From positions 1 to 22,136 of the forward strand of contig UQTA01000046.1 of NCBI GenBank assembly GCA_900543885.1: a stretch of DNA of 22,136 bases, in the 5' to 3' direction. The notes beneath the pieces were generated by a model. The model was given only the letters and a program-made list of their open reading frames with translations, was not told the origin of the DNA and did no database searches. Source of the DNA: an uncultured Clostridium sp. (lineage in GTDB: Bacteria; Bacillota; Clostridia; Lachnospirales; Lachnospiraceae). Within the stretch, counting starts at the first letter, position 1. Every line of letters begins with the position of its first letter. Both the position numbers and the translations under genes were made by a program. Positions 7,976-15,547 of this stretch are shown here, one piece after another.

Positions 7976-8097
7976 TTGCTTTCATCCGATTTTTTTATTG
8001 TTTTATTGATATAATCTATAAATACAATCCTAAAAGATCACCTTTTCTGTATCATACAGCAGTTGAGGGAAATATTTTATGATATCGTTTTAAGCAT

Positions 8098-8150
8098 AAA
8101 AAAGGGAGCTGTCGCTCCATAGATTATTCATCTATTTTGCAACACTCCCT
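8098..8150 (-). terminator. Rho-independent terminator of the aconitase/aminotransferase/Tct operon
   Basis: On the minus strand a hairpin GGAGC-GACA-GCTCC (8118-8105) runs into CTTTTTT (T-run 8103-8098). A larger alternative pairing AGGGAG (8150-8145) with CTCCCT (8108-8103) encloses an inner ATAGAT/ATCTAT stem. It lies just past the tctA stop, so it ends the seven-gene operon. Confidence 0.8.
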
Positions 8151-8202
8151 ATTTACTATTCTTATTATACCGAAAACCCGACCGAAATATCTGCTTTTTA
8201 TA

Positions 8203-9693
8203 TTACTGTTTTTTTCTCTCAGTTACAAATCTCTTATAAAGCGGGACTGCAATAAAAAGAACAGAAATAATAAGCAAAGCCAAACTGATCGGTCTTGTTA
8301 CAAAGATGGACCAGGAACCATTTGAAAGTACCATACTCTGCAAATAATTCTTTTCCATCATGGAACCAAGTACCATAGCAAGTATCAACGGTGACTGCGG
8401 AAGCTTGAATTTGTTCATAAAATAGCCGATGGCAGCAAATACAATCATTACCCAAATATTAAATACACTGTTGCTTACTGCAAACGCACCGGTTACACAA
8501 AGAACCAGTACCAGACCACTTAAGATCTCACGTTTTAACAAAAGGATCTTACCAGCTAAAAAATTGCAGAATGCAAGGCCCATAGGCAGCATGAAGATAT
8601 TTGCAACCAAAAATCCTACTACGATCAGGTATGCCAGTTCCGGATAATCTCTATAAAGAGCAGGTCCTGGTCTTAAGCCCTGGATCATCAAGGCTCCTAG
8701 GAATAATGCTGAAGTAGCATTTCCCGGAACACCCAGTGCCAGCAGCGGAACCATTGAACTTGCTACAACTGCATTGTTTGCAGTTTCCGGTGCTGCTACT
8801 CCTTCCGGAACACCAGTTCCAAACTCTTTATCCGGATTTGCACGGCGTGCCTGATCATATGCCAAATAGATCGCCATGATCATTCCTGCACCTGGGATAA
8901 CACCGATAAGAGTACCAATGATGCCGGACTGCATCCAAGTTGGAAGGAGACGTTTGCACATCTCTTTATCCAGCATTTTTACATGAACACGCTGGATCTT
9001 TTCTGTAATATTCTTTACACCGCCGGTAGTTTCGATCAGCTCAAGAATAGAAGCTACACCAAACAGACCAATCAGCATGGGTACTAACGGAATACCCTCT
9101 AACAGATAAGGATTTCCAAATGTCAGTCTTGAAAAACCTGCCTGCGGAGTTAATCCAATGCATGAGATCAGAAGTCCTAAAGACATAACCAGAATATTTT
9201 TCAGCATAGCATTTCCAGCCATACCAACTACGGTACTCATACCCATAATTGCCAGCATTAAATATTCCGGAGGCCCAAATTTAAGCGCCTGGGCAGCCAG
9301 AAATGGGGAAAAGAATAAAAGGACCAGAGAACTCATAATACCACCAAATACAGAACTTGTGGTGGAAATGCTTAGTGCAAGTCCAGCTTTTCCTTTCTGG
9401 GTCATAGGCTGACCATCAAAAGCAGTGACTACAGAAGACGCTGTTCCCGGAATCTTTAGTAAAATAGAAGGAATAGAACCTCCATAACACGCGGAAACAT
9501 AAATACCAATAAGCAGACACATAGCCGTCTGTGGATTCATGCCAAAAGTAACAGGGATCAGAACTGCCAGCGTAATACTGTCATTTAATCCAGGCAGCGC
9601 ACCTACTACCATACCGATCATAACTCCACCTACAAGGACCAGAAGGTTCATCGGCTCCAGTACACTTTGAAAACCTAATAAAATATTTGCCAT
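8203..9693 (-). CDS. tctA: Tripartite tricarboxylate transporter, large permease subunit TctA
   Basis: This 496-residue protein is the large membrane subunit of a tripartite tricarboxylate transporter, a secondary, binding-protein-dependent importer of carboxylates. The conserved start of the family is clear: GALPGLNDSITLAVLIPVTF (31-50), GIYVSACYGGSIPSILLKIP (63-82) and the TAFDGQPMTQKGKAGLAL segment. Later motifs include GTLIGVIPGAGMIMA and ETANNAVVASSMVPLLALG. About 12 hydrophobic segments and a normal length are seen. ATG follows TAGGAGG with 7-nt spacing, and only 9 nt separate it from tctB. Last gene of the operon. The substrate is not readable from TctA; the operon's hydro-lyase suggests a di- or tricarboxylate. 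Confidence 0.95.
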   Translation of the reverse strand: MANILLGFQSVLEPMNLLVLVGGVMIGMVVGALPGLNDSITLAVLIPVTFGMNPQTAMCLLIGIYVSACYGGSIPSILLKIPGTASSVVTAFDGQPMTQKGKAGLALSISTTSSVFGGIMSSLVLLFFSPFLAAQALKFGPPEYLMLAIMGMSTVVGMAGNAMLKNILVMSLGLLISCIGLTPQAGFSRLTFGNPYLLEGIPLVPMLIGLFGVASILELIETTGGVKNITEKIQRVHVKMLDKEMCKRLLPTWMQSGIIGTLIGVIPGAGMIMAIYLAYDQARRANPDKEFGTGVPEGVAAPETANNAVVASSMVPLLALGVPGNATSALFLGALMIQGLRPGPALYRDYPELAYLIVVGFLVANIFMLPMGLAFCNFLAGKILLLKREILSGLVLVLCVTGAFAVSNSVFNIWVMIVFAAIGYFMNKFKLPQSPLILAMVLGSMMEKNYLQSMVLSNGSWSIFVTRPISLALLIISVLFIAVPLYKRFVTERKKQ

Positions 9694-9702
9694 TTTTTCC
9701 TC

Positions 9703-10137
9703 CTAGTCAATGAAAAATGGGGTTGGCAGCGGTACACTCAGCAGACCATAAAATATACCATAAGTCAACAATGTTACAAATATTGCAAAGCCAAGGATGA
9801 TTGCCCATTTTTTATAATTCAAATAACGAATTGTGAAAACTGCCAGTACAAAGGTTGCTGCCAGATAGCCTGCAAATTCCAGTACCAGCGCATATGCGCA
9901 GAGTACAATCACAGTTACAATTACTTTTTTTAAATCCACACCTTCCATATTAACTACGTTTTTTTGTTCACGAAGAACAAAATACAGGATTGCTGCAGAT
10001 GTCACGATCATGATCAATGCTATGATCTTTAAAAACATCCCATCTTCTTTTGGAATAGTCATAGCGTATGCAAAAGCCGCAATACCCAGAAGGATAAACA
10101 ATATAGGCATGGACATTTCTATTTTCTTATGAAACAT
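9703..10137 (-). CDS. tctB: Tripartite tricarboxylate transporter, small membrane subunit TctB
   Basis: This 144-residue membrane protein has four hydrophobic stretches (about 9-26, 35-55, 71-100, 110-133), the architecture of TctB. The C-terminal YGLLSVPLPTPFF fits the family's LLxVPLPxG-type ending. TctB pairs with TctA in the membrane to form the transport complex. SD GGAGG lies 9 nt ahead of ATG. It is located between tctC and tctA, the usual order. Confidence 0.9.
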   Translation of the reverse strand: MFHKKIEMSMPILFILLGIAAFAYAMTIPKEDGMFLKIIALIMIVTSAAILYFVLREQKNVVNMEGVDLKKVIVTVIVLCAYALVLEFAGYLAATFVLAVFTIRYLNYKKWAIILGFAIFVTLLTYGIFYGLLSVPLPTPFFID

Positions 10138-10165
10138 AAATTAGCCTCCAGTTATTCTCCAACTA

Positions 10166-11202
10166 TTATTTTTGGCTATCAACAACTTCCTTTAATTGAG
10201 TCATTGTTGCGGAATAATCCTGTAAGAATTTATCAAAATCAGAAGAATTCATATAGGTCACAGGCATATTTGCTGCTGCCATTTTTTCCTTAAAAGTCTC
10301 GGTTTGCATGATCTCACCAAAAGTAGTATCCAGAACTTCTACTACATCATCCGGAGTATCAGCCGGAACAGCCAGTCCACGGAAAGAACCAACTACCATA
10401 TCATAGCCTGCTTCTTTAAATGTAGGAACATCTGGAAGAGTTTCTGCACGTTCTTCGCTCATAACACCCAAAGCCTTCACAGAACCATCTTTTACTGCGG
10501 AAGCTGCTTCACCTGCAGTCATTAAAGCACAGTCAGAATGGTTGCCCATGATCTGCTGAAGCTGCATATTTGCACTATCTGTATGAAGATAATCAAACTT
10601 AATTCCCAGCTCTTGCTCCATCTGTACTCCTGCAAGATGTGGGGAAGTAGACTGTCCAGGAGTGGACATTTTCAATGAATCCTGCTTTGCTGCTTCTACG
10701 AACTCTTCTAAGGTATTATATGGGGAATCTTTTGGAACAACCACACATTGAGGATCAAAGCATACCATTGCAATTGCTTTGAAATCAGAAGTCTTATATG
10801 TAGTTTCGTTAAAAATTGGATTTGTAACCAACGCTGCAGATGCTGCCAGCATAGTATAACCATCTGCTTTTGCATTTGCTACATTGGTCTGTCCTACAAT
10901 TGCACCACCGCCCGGCATATTTTCAACTATAATAGAATGACCATTGAAGTAATCCTTTCCAGCCGCTTCAGAAATAACACGGCAGGTAATATCAACACCG
11001 CCTCCTGCGTCAAATGGAACAATAATCTTAATATTTTTTCCGGGAATGTTGTAGATGCTGTTCCTGCTGCCTCCACATTACCTGCACTCTCTGTCTTTGT
11101 TTCCTCTGCTTTTGCGGCTGTCTCCTTTGTCTGAGAACCACATCCGGTCAATACACTTACTGCCATCATTGCCGCTAAAGCTGCTGCTGCCATCTTTCTC
11201 AT
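10166..11202 (-). pseudogene. tctC: Tripartite tricarboxylate transporter binding protein TctC, frameshifted
   Basis: This gene encodes an extracytoplasmic binding protein of the TctC/Bug family, split into two frames. The first part (11202-10927) has an N-terminal signal peptide with lipobox LTGC (Cys21) and a Thr/Glu/Ala-rich linker up to PEK (residue 56). Translation then leaves the family pattern. One base further on, the other frame resumes at once with NIKIIVPFDAGGGVDI and runs through VENMPGGGAIVGQTNVA and KADGYTML to the normal C-terminus (stop at 10166). The slip falls in an A6 run (11039-11034, minus strand). Seven A's would restore a 345-residue protein, close to the family's usual length. 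So this is a recent one-base deletion, a sequencing error, or a slippery site. SD AGGAGG overlaps the stop of the upstream gene, so it is tightly coupled. Confidence 0.9.
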
Positions 11203-11214
11203 GTTTTTTTCCTC

Positions 11215-12381
11215 CTATTTATAAAAATAATTTTTTATCTGTGTCAGTGCCTGCATCAGTATACTGCGCGGACACGCTGCATTTAAACGGACAAAGCCTC
11301 TTCCCGCCTCTCCAAAGTGAAGTCCATCCTGTACACCAACTTTTGCTTGTTTTACAAAACGGTTCATCACTTCTTCCTGTTCCATTTTTAAGTCTCTTAC
11401 ATCAATCCAGAACAGATAGGTTCCTTCTGGTTCGATCATTTTCATACCCGGAAGGTTTTCTGAAATATAATTATAAGCCAGTCTCCGATTTCCTTCCATA
11501 TATTCACGCATCTGATCTGCATAATAATCGCACTCTTCATATGCTGTACAGAAAGCTACCGTACCAAAGATATTTTCTCCCGTTGCCTTATTCCCTACCA
11601 GTATTTCATGAGCCTGATTCTTCATCCATGGATTGGCAGAAATCATAACCGCTGTACGAAACCCTGGAAGATTAAAGGTTTTACTTGGACTAACAAAGGA
11701 AATCGTATGCATAGCCACTTCTTCTGACAAAGAAGCTGTAGGGATATGATGATGACCACTATATACAATATCGCAATGGATCTCATCACTGGCTATCCAC
11801 ACATTATTTTCTAAGCAGATCTGCGTCATTTTGCAAAGCTCTTCTTCTGTAAACACCCTTCCTGTGGGATTATGGGGACTGCAGAGAATAAACATTTTTG
11901 TGCGAGGATCTTTACACTGCTTTTCAAAATCTTCAAAATCAATCTCATATCGTCCATCTTTCAGAACCAGCCTGTTTTCCGCTATTCTTCTGCCATTATT
12001 TACAATGCCATCTGTAAAAGGAGGATAAGCCGGAGTCTGGACAACAATCTTATCGCCTGGTTTTGTCAGTCCGCGTATGGCCGCGATCACACCACCGATC
12101 ACACCTGGACAAAATTCCACTTCTTCGCTTTTAACATGCATTCCAAATCTGCGATTTAACCAGCCCGCCGCTGCTTCTTTCATACGTTCACTTGTATGTG
12201 TGTAACCATAAACTCCATGGGCTGCTCTTTCACAGATTGCCTTTACCACTGGCTCCGGGCTTAAAAAATCTGCATCTGCGATCCACATGGGAATCACATC
12301 TTCCGGATAAAAAACAGGATTATATTTCTTAGAATCTGTTCCCCTTCGTTTAACTACCTCATCAAAATCATGTACTCTCAT
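11215..12381 (-). CDS. MalY/PatB family PLP-dependent aminotransferase / C-S lyase
   Basis: This is a fold-type I PLP enzyme of the MalY/PatB group, whose members act as cystathionine beta-lyases (cleaving C-S bonds) or as aminotransferases. From the ATG at 12381 it has 388 residues. Visible are PMWIADADF (31-39, the family's MWxADMDF signature), YGYT (58-61), SPHNPTG (168-174), SDEIHCDIVY (198-207), the PLP lysine Lys234 in SPSKTFNLPGFR, and Arg365 near the C-terminus for the substrate carboxylate. The frame extends to 12414, but the ATG at 12381 follows GGAGGAATAGT and starts two bases after the upstream stop, so it is preferred. In the operon it follows another aminotransferase and precedes tctC. 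Lyase versus aminotransferase activity cannot be decided here. Confidence 0.9.
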   Translation of the reverse strand: MRVHDFDEVVKRRGTDSKKYNPVFYPEDVIPMWIADADFLSPEPVVKAICERAAHGVYGYTHTSERMKEAAAGWLNRRFGMHVKSEEVEFCPGVIGGVIAAIRGLTKPGDKIVVQTPAYPPFTDGIVNNGRRIAENRLVLKDGRYEIDFEDFEKQCKDPRTKMFILCSPHNPTGRVFTEEELCKMTQICLENNVWIASDEIHCDIVYSGHHHIPTASLSEEVAMHTISFVSPSKTFNLPGFRTAVMISANPWMKNQAHEILVGNKATGENIFGTVAFCTAYEECDYYADQMREYMEGNRRLAYNYISENLPGMKMIEPEGTYLFWIDVRDLKMEQEEVMNRFVKQAKVGVQDGLHFGEAGRGFVRLNAACPRSILMQALTQIKNYFYK

Positions 12382-12382
12382 A

Positions 12383-13651
12383 CTATTCCTCCAGATTTTT
12401 GATCGCCCTGGCAATTGCTGCCGGTGCTTTCTTACATTTATCTTCTGTTACAGCACAAGGCGAAAAACGTATTCCCTTTTCTAACGGCACTACAAAAATC
12501 AGTTCCTTCTGCAGTTCATCTGCCAGTTTCTGCGGATTTTTATAAGGAATTGTAATAAAAAATCCATGATTATAAGGACAGCATTTTAGACCGTTCTTTT
12601 TCGCTTCCTCAATGAATGTCTGGCCTCTGTATGTAATGGTATTGGCAAACTTGCGTCTTTCATTATCGGCCTCTTCTTTTTGTTTGGGATCTAAGCAGAT
12701 CTCAACCAGCACCTTCTGTGCAGACCGGATTACATTAGACCAGGTGGAACGGGAAGAGAAGGACATTGCCGCCTTGAAACTGTCTGCTGCCTCCCTTGTA
12801 GGTGAAAGACACACAACCGCGCCGCACCGCATACCACACATAGTAAAGCTCTTTGACATACTGAATACCGCTGTCAGCATGGTATTTTCAGGAAGATCTG
12901 TTAATTTGTCAAAAATCTTCCTGGATTCTTTAAATTCCTCATCATAATCAATATAAGAAACATCCAGGCAAAGCGTGATCTTCTGTTCCGGGTCTTTAGC
13001 ATACTTTTTTACCAGTTCGGATACACCTTCCATCTCTTCCGGCGTCATACTATAACCAGTTGGATTATTTGCCGGTGTATTTAAAATAATCAGCTGACGT
13101 TTCTGACGAGATGTCAGGTCTGCCAGTTTTGCATCTAAAGCTTCCAGGTTAAACGTTCCTTTTTCGTTAAACATTTCAAAAGTTTCAAGCTTTCTTCCAT
13201 GTTCTTCACAGATTCCTCTGTACGGTCCCCAAAAATATTCCGTAGTTAAAACAGATTCTCCCATTTCAAGGAAATTCCATACTACATGCCGCAAAGCACC
13301 GCAGCCACCTGGAGTAGGAACTGCTTCCAAATAGAATCCTCTGTTGTCGTCACCCAAAAGTGACTGTTCTACGGCTTCTCTAAAACCTTCTACTCCAGCA
13401 ATCGGAGCATAACTGAACATTTCCCTTGGCGGCATTTCTTTTAGCTTTTCTTCCACCATCGGAAGTACCATCAGATTTCCATCATCGTCAATGCACTCAC
13501 CCAGAGTTGCATTGATCACGGCATCTTCTCCATACTCAGCGATCGCCTTTTTTGCTTTCTGACTGTTTTCAAATATCTTATCCTTTTTCTGTGGTCTCAC
13601 GGCATGGGGCGCTAATGTTACATATTCCATCTTTTTATCCTCTGATTTCAT
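12383..13651 (-). CDS. Class I/II aminotransferase (PLP-dependent)
   Basis: This 422-residue fold-type I PLP enzyme has the aspartate-aminotransferase-type motifs: NTPANNPTGYS (191-201, with the pyridine-ring contact Asn196), LDVSYIDY (229-236, Asp230), SMSKSFTMCGMRCG (264-277, PLP lysine Lys267) and GIRFSPCA with Arg395 for the alpha-carboxylate. It therefore probably moves an amino group between an amino acid and a 2-oxo acid. Two starts are possible: ATG 13651 (SD GGAAGGA, overlapping the upstream gene by 17 nt) or ATG 13630 (SD AGAGG). The longer one is given. It is not close to any well-known named aminotransferase that I can recognise. It sits between the aconitase-like small subunit and the MalY-like enzyme, so two PLP enzymes are co-expressed. 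Confidence 0.88.
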   Translation of the reverse strand: MKSEDKKMEYVTLAPHAVRPQKKDKIFENSQKAKKAIAEYGEDAVINATLGECIDDDGNLMVLPMVEEKLKEMPPREMFSYAPIAGVEGFREAVEQSLLGDDNRGFYLEAVPTPGGCGALRHVVWNFLEMGESVLTTEYFWGPYRGICEEHGRKLETFEMFNEKGTFNLEALDAKLADLTSRQKRQLIILNTPANNPTGYSMTPEEMEGVSELVKKYAKDPEQKITLCLDVSYIDYDEEFKESRKIFDKLTDLPENTMLTAVFSMSKSFTMCGMRCGAVVCLSPTREAADSFKAAMSFSSRSTWSNVIRSAQKVLVEICLDPKQKEEADNERRKFANTITYRGQTFIEEAKKNGLKCCPYNHGFFITIPYKNPQKLADELQKELIFVVPLEKGIRFSPCAVTEDKCKKAPAAIARAIKNLEE

Positions 13652-14129
13652 TTTTTATCCTTCCGATCAGCCCACCGTTATCCATGATTTTCTGGATAAA
13701 AGGAGGGAACGGAGCTATCTCATACTTTTTTCCTGACCTTTCATTTATAAGAATACCTTCATCAAAATCGATCGTCAGTTCATCGCCTTCTTTACATTCA
13801 TCCACTGCTTCTGCGCAGATAATGATCGGAAGACCTATATTAATGGAATTGCGGTAAAAGATCCTGGAAAAACTTTTTGCCAGAATACAGGAAAAACCAG
13901 CTGCTTTAATTGATTTCGGAGCATGTTCTCTGGAAGAGCCGCAGCCAAATCCAACTCCCGCTACCAATACATCTCCCTGTTCCATTCTTTCTAAAAGGGT
14001 TGCATCATAATCCTCCATACAATGCTTTCCCATTTCCTTTTCGTCTGTAATACTGGTATATCTTGTAGGATACATCTGATCTGTATTTACATTATCTCCA
14101 ACAACCCGTGCTTTTCCTTGAAGTTTCAT
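13635..14129 (-). CDS. Aconitase-family hydro-lyase small subunit (LeuD-like)
   Basis: This 164-residue swivel-domain subunit pairs with the large subunit encoded just upstream. Typical features are GDNVNTDQMYPTRYT (11-25), GFGCGSSREHAPK (60-72) with the Ser-Arg substrate contacts, and FYRNSINIGLP (91-101). It is the length of archaeal-type isopropylmalate isomerase/homoaconitase small subunits. The specificity loop after Pro-x-Arg reads Tyr24-Thr-Ser-Ile27 rather than YLRT (isopropylmalate) or YLVY/YLVM (homoaconitate), so leucine synthesis is doubtful. ATG at 14129 is chosen because it follows AGGAGGTG and overlaps the large-subunit stop as ATGA. The open frame extends to 14336, but that part is a shadow. 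Confidence 0.92.
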   Translation of the reverse strand: MKLQGKARVVGDNVNTDQMYPTRYTSITDEKEMGKHCMEDYDATLLERMEQGDVLVAGVGFGCGSSREHAPKSIKAAGFSCILAKSFSRIFYRNSINIGLPIIICAEAVDECKEGDELTIDFDEGILINERSGKKYEIAPFPPFIQKIMDNGGLIGRIKNEIRG

Positions 14130-15388
14130 TTCATCACCTCCTGAGGATGCGTGATATAACCAGTCAGTGCGCTTGCTGCTGCTACTGCAGGACTGCTTAG
14201 ATATATTTCTGACTGAAGATGGCCCATTCTTCCAGTAAAGTTTCGATTGGTAGTTGCCAAAGCCCGTTCTCCCTGTGCAAGGATTCCCATGCTTCCGCCA
14301 ATACATGGACCACAACAAGGCGTCATCACCGCACATCCGGCCTCTATCAGATCCTGGATATAACCAGCTTCTATAGCCTCTTTATATATCTTTGGTGTAG
14401 CCGGAATAATGATCACTCGCAGCCCTTCTGCTGTTTTCTTTCCTTTTAAAATATCAGCTGCTGTTTTTATATCAGAAAGTCTTCCATTCGTGCAGGAACC
14501 GATAACAATCTGATCCAGCTTTACTTTTCCGAATTCAGAAAAACATTTTCCATTATCCGGCTTTCCAGGGAAAGCTACCACCGGTTCTATTTCACTAAGA
14601 TCCAATTCTATGATCTTGTCGTAAGCACCAGCATCTGCTGTTTCGAAAGTTATACCCTTTTGTGCACCTGTTTTTTTCAAATACTCTGCAGCAACTTCAT
14701 CTACAGGAAATACTGCGTTTTTAGCGCCTGCTTCTACCGCCATATTGCAAATAGTCAGGCGATCATCCACTGTCAGCTCTTCTATGGCTCCTGTAAATTC
14801 TACGGATGCATAATCGGCACCATTAACACCAATCTTCTTTAGCAGCCAAAGAATCACATCTTTACCTGAAACCCATGGATTCTTCTTTCCCTTTACCACT
14901 ACCTGAATACCTTTAGGAACCTGGAACCATAATTTTCCAGTCAGCATGGCTGCAGCCATATCGGTGCTTCCAATACCTGTGGAAAATGCTCCTAAAGCCC
15001 CATACGTACATGTATGGGAATCTGCACCTACGATCAGATCGTTACAATGCACATACCCTTTTTCAGGAAGAAGAACATGTTCTATCCCAACTCTTCCCAC
15101 ATCATAAAGGGACTTTATCCCCTGCTTTTCTGCAAAATCCCGGCAAACCTTACACTGAGTCGCAGATTGGATATCTTTGTTAGGAGTAAAGTGATCCATG
15201 ACGATCACTACTTTATCCGGATCTGCTACCTTTGCATTTTCTATCTTTGAAAATTCACGGATAGCTACAGGTGTAGTCAGATCATTTCCAAGGATCAGAT
15301 CTACCTCTGCTTCGATCAGTTCTCCTGCTTTCACTGATTTTAAACCACAGTGTTTGGCTAAAATCTTTTGTGAAATTGTCATACTCAT
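14126..15388 (-). CDS. Aconitase-family hydro-lyase large subunit (LeuC-like)
   Basis: This is a 420-residue [4Fe-4S] hydro-lyase catalytic subunit of the archaeal LeuC/HacA (IPMI-type) group, which moves or removes water in hydroxy di- or tricarboxylates. Cluster ligands are Cys299 in GSCTNGR and Cys359 and Cys362 in CCGPCIGG. GADSHTCTYGALGAF (121-135) and NRNFTGRMGH (381-390) are conserved active-site segments. It heads a seven-gene operon without leuA or leuB, so isopropylmalate isomerase is not assured. Other known activities of this group include homoaconitase, citramalate/citraconate isomerase and 2,3-dimethylmalate dehydratase. Start ATG 15388 has SD AAGGA; a second ATG two codons on is also possible. 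Confidence 0.93.
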   Translation of the reverse strand: MSMTISQKILAKHCGLKSVKAGELIEAEVDLILGNDLTTPVAIREFSKIENAKVADPDKVVIVMDHFTPNKDIQSATQCKVCRDFAEKQGIKSLYDVGRVGIEHVLLPEKGYVHCNDLIVGADSHTCTYGALGAFSTGIGSTDMAAAMLTGKLWFQVPKGIQVVVKGKKNPWVSGKDVILWLLKKIGVNGADYASVEFTGAIEELTVDDRLTICNMAVEAGAKNAVFPVDEVAAEYLKKTGAQKGITFETADAGAYDKIIELDLSEIEPVVAFPGKPDNGKCFSEFGKVKLDQIVIGSCTNGRLSDIKTAADILKGKKTAEGLRVIIIPATPKIYKEAIEAGYIQDLIEAGCAVMTPCCGPCIGGSMGILAQGERALATTNRNFTGRMGHLQSEIYLSSPAVAAASALTGYITHPQEVMK

Positions 15389-15429
15389 CTTGATTTTTCC
15401 TTTTCTTTTTTATTTATTTTGATGATGTT

Positions 15430-15458
15430 ATTGTACAAAATCTCATTCAATATGTAAA
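15430..15458 (-). promoter_or_regulatory. Predicted promoter of the aconitase/aminotransferase/Tct operon
   Basis: On the minus strand TTTACA (15453-15458) stands 17 nt from TACAAT (15430-15435), each a 5/6 match to the sigma-A consensus. The implied transcription start is near 15423, about 35 nt upstream of the large-subunit start codon. Confidence 0.55.
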
Positions 15459-15478
15459 ATACCCGTTTTTTATTGTCA

Positions 15479-15516
15479 TATAGTCATTGACTATACATCT
15501 TAAGATACGTTAAGAT
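15479..15516. promoter_or_regulatory. LysR operator between the hydro-lyase operon and its regulator
   Basis: A perfect 17-bp odd palindrome, TATAGTCATTGACTATA (15479-15495), contains a T-N11-A LysR box. Its centre lies about 64 nt upstream of the start inferred for the minus-strand operon, the classical place for a LysR recognition site. A second repeat, ATCTTAA-N6-TTAAGAT, covers 15497-15516. A plausible regulator promoter (TTGACT 15487-15492, TAAGAT 15511-15516) runs through both, which would allow autorepression. Confidence 0.65.
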
Positions 15517-15547
15517 TTACTTATAGTTATTGAAAGGAGCTTTCCAC

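Larger units (their letters stand above)
7901..8202. other. Intergenic control region between ABC operon and Tct operon
   Basis: About 300 nt without a gene. It holds the ABC operon promoter (7946-7975), a 13-bp odd palindrome CTGTATCATACAG at 8047-8059 that looks like an operator or small hairpin, and the terminator of the upstream Tct operon (8098-8150). A short plus-strand open frame at 8137-8325 overlaps tctA antisense and is not credible. Confidence 0.6.

Noticed and set aside
11034..11039. Programmed ribosomal frameshifting in tctC
   Set aside because: The A6 run has no visible downstream stimulatory stem or upstream SD at the right distance, and Tct binding proteins are not known to use recoding; simple mutation or error is more likely, though not excluded.
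10748..11134. 128-residue plus-strand, Cys/Asn-rich open frame
   Set aside because: Antisense shadow of tctC; the opposite strand clearly encodes the Bug-family protein across the frameshift.
11055..11648. 197-residue plus-strand open frame, Leu/Pro/Ser-rich
   Set aside because: It is antisense to tctC and the MalY-like gene, has no convincing ribosome site, and its composition is that of a shadow frame.
14130..14336. 69-residue N-terminal extension of the LeuD-like frame
   Set aside because: It only shadows the large-subunit gene; the ATG at 14129 has a strong AGGAGGTG site and an ATGA overlap.
13635..15388. Reading the LeuCD-like pair as leucine biosynthesis leuC/leuD
   Set aside because: No leuA or leuB nearby, a divergent LysR and a carboxylate importer in the same operon, and a non-standard specificity loop. 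It remains possible but is not the favoured reading.
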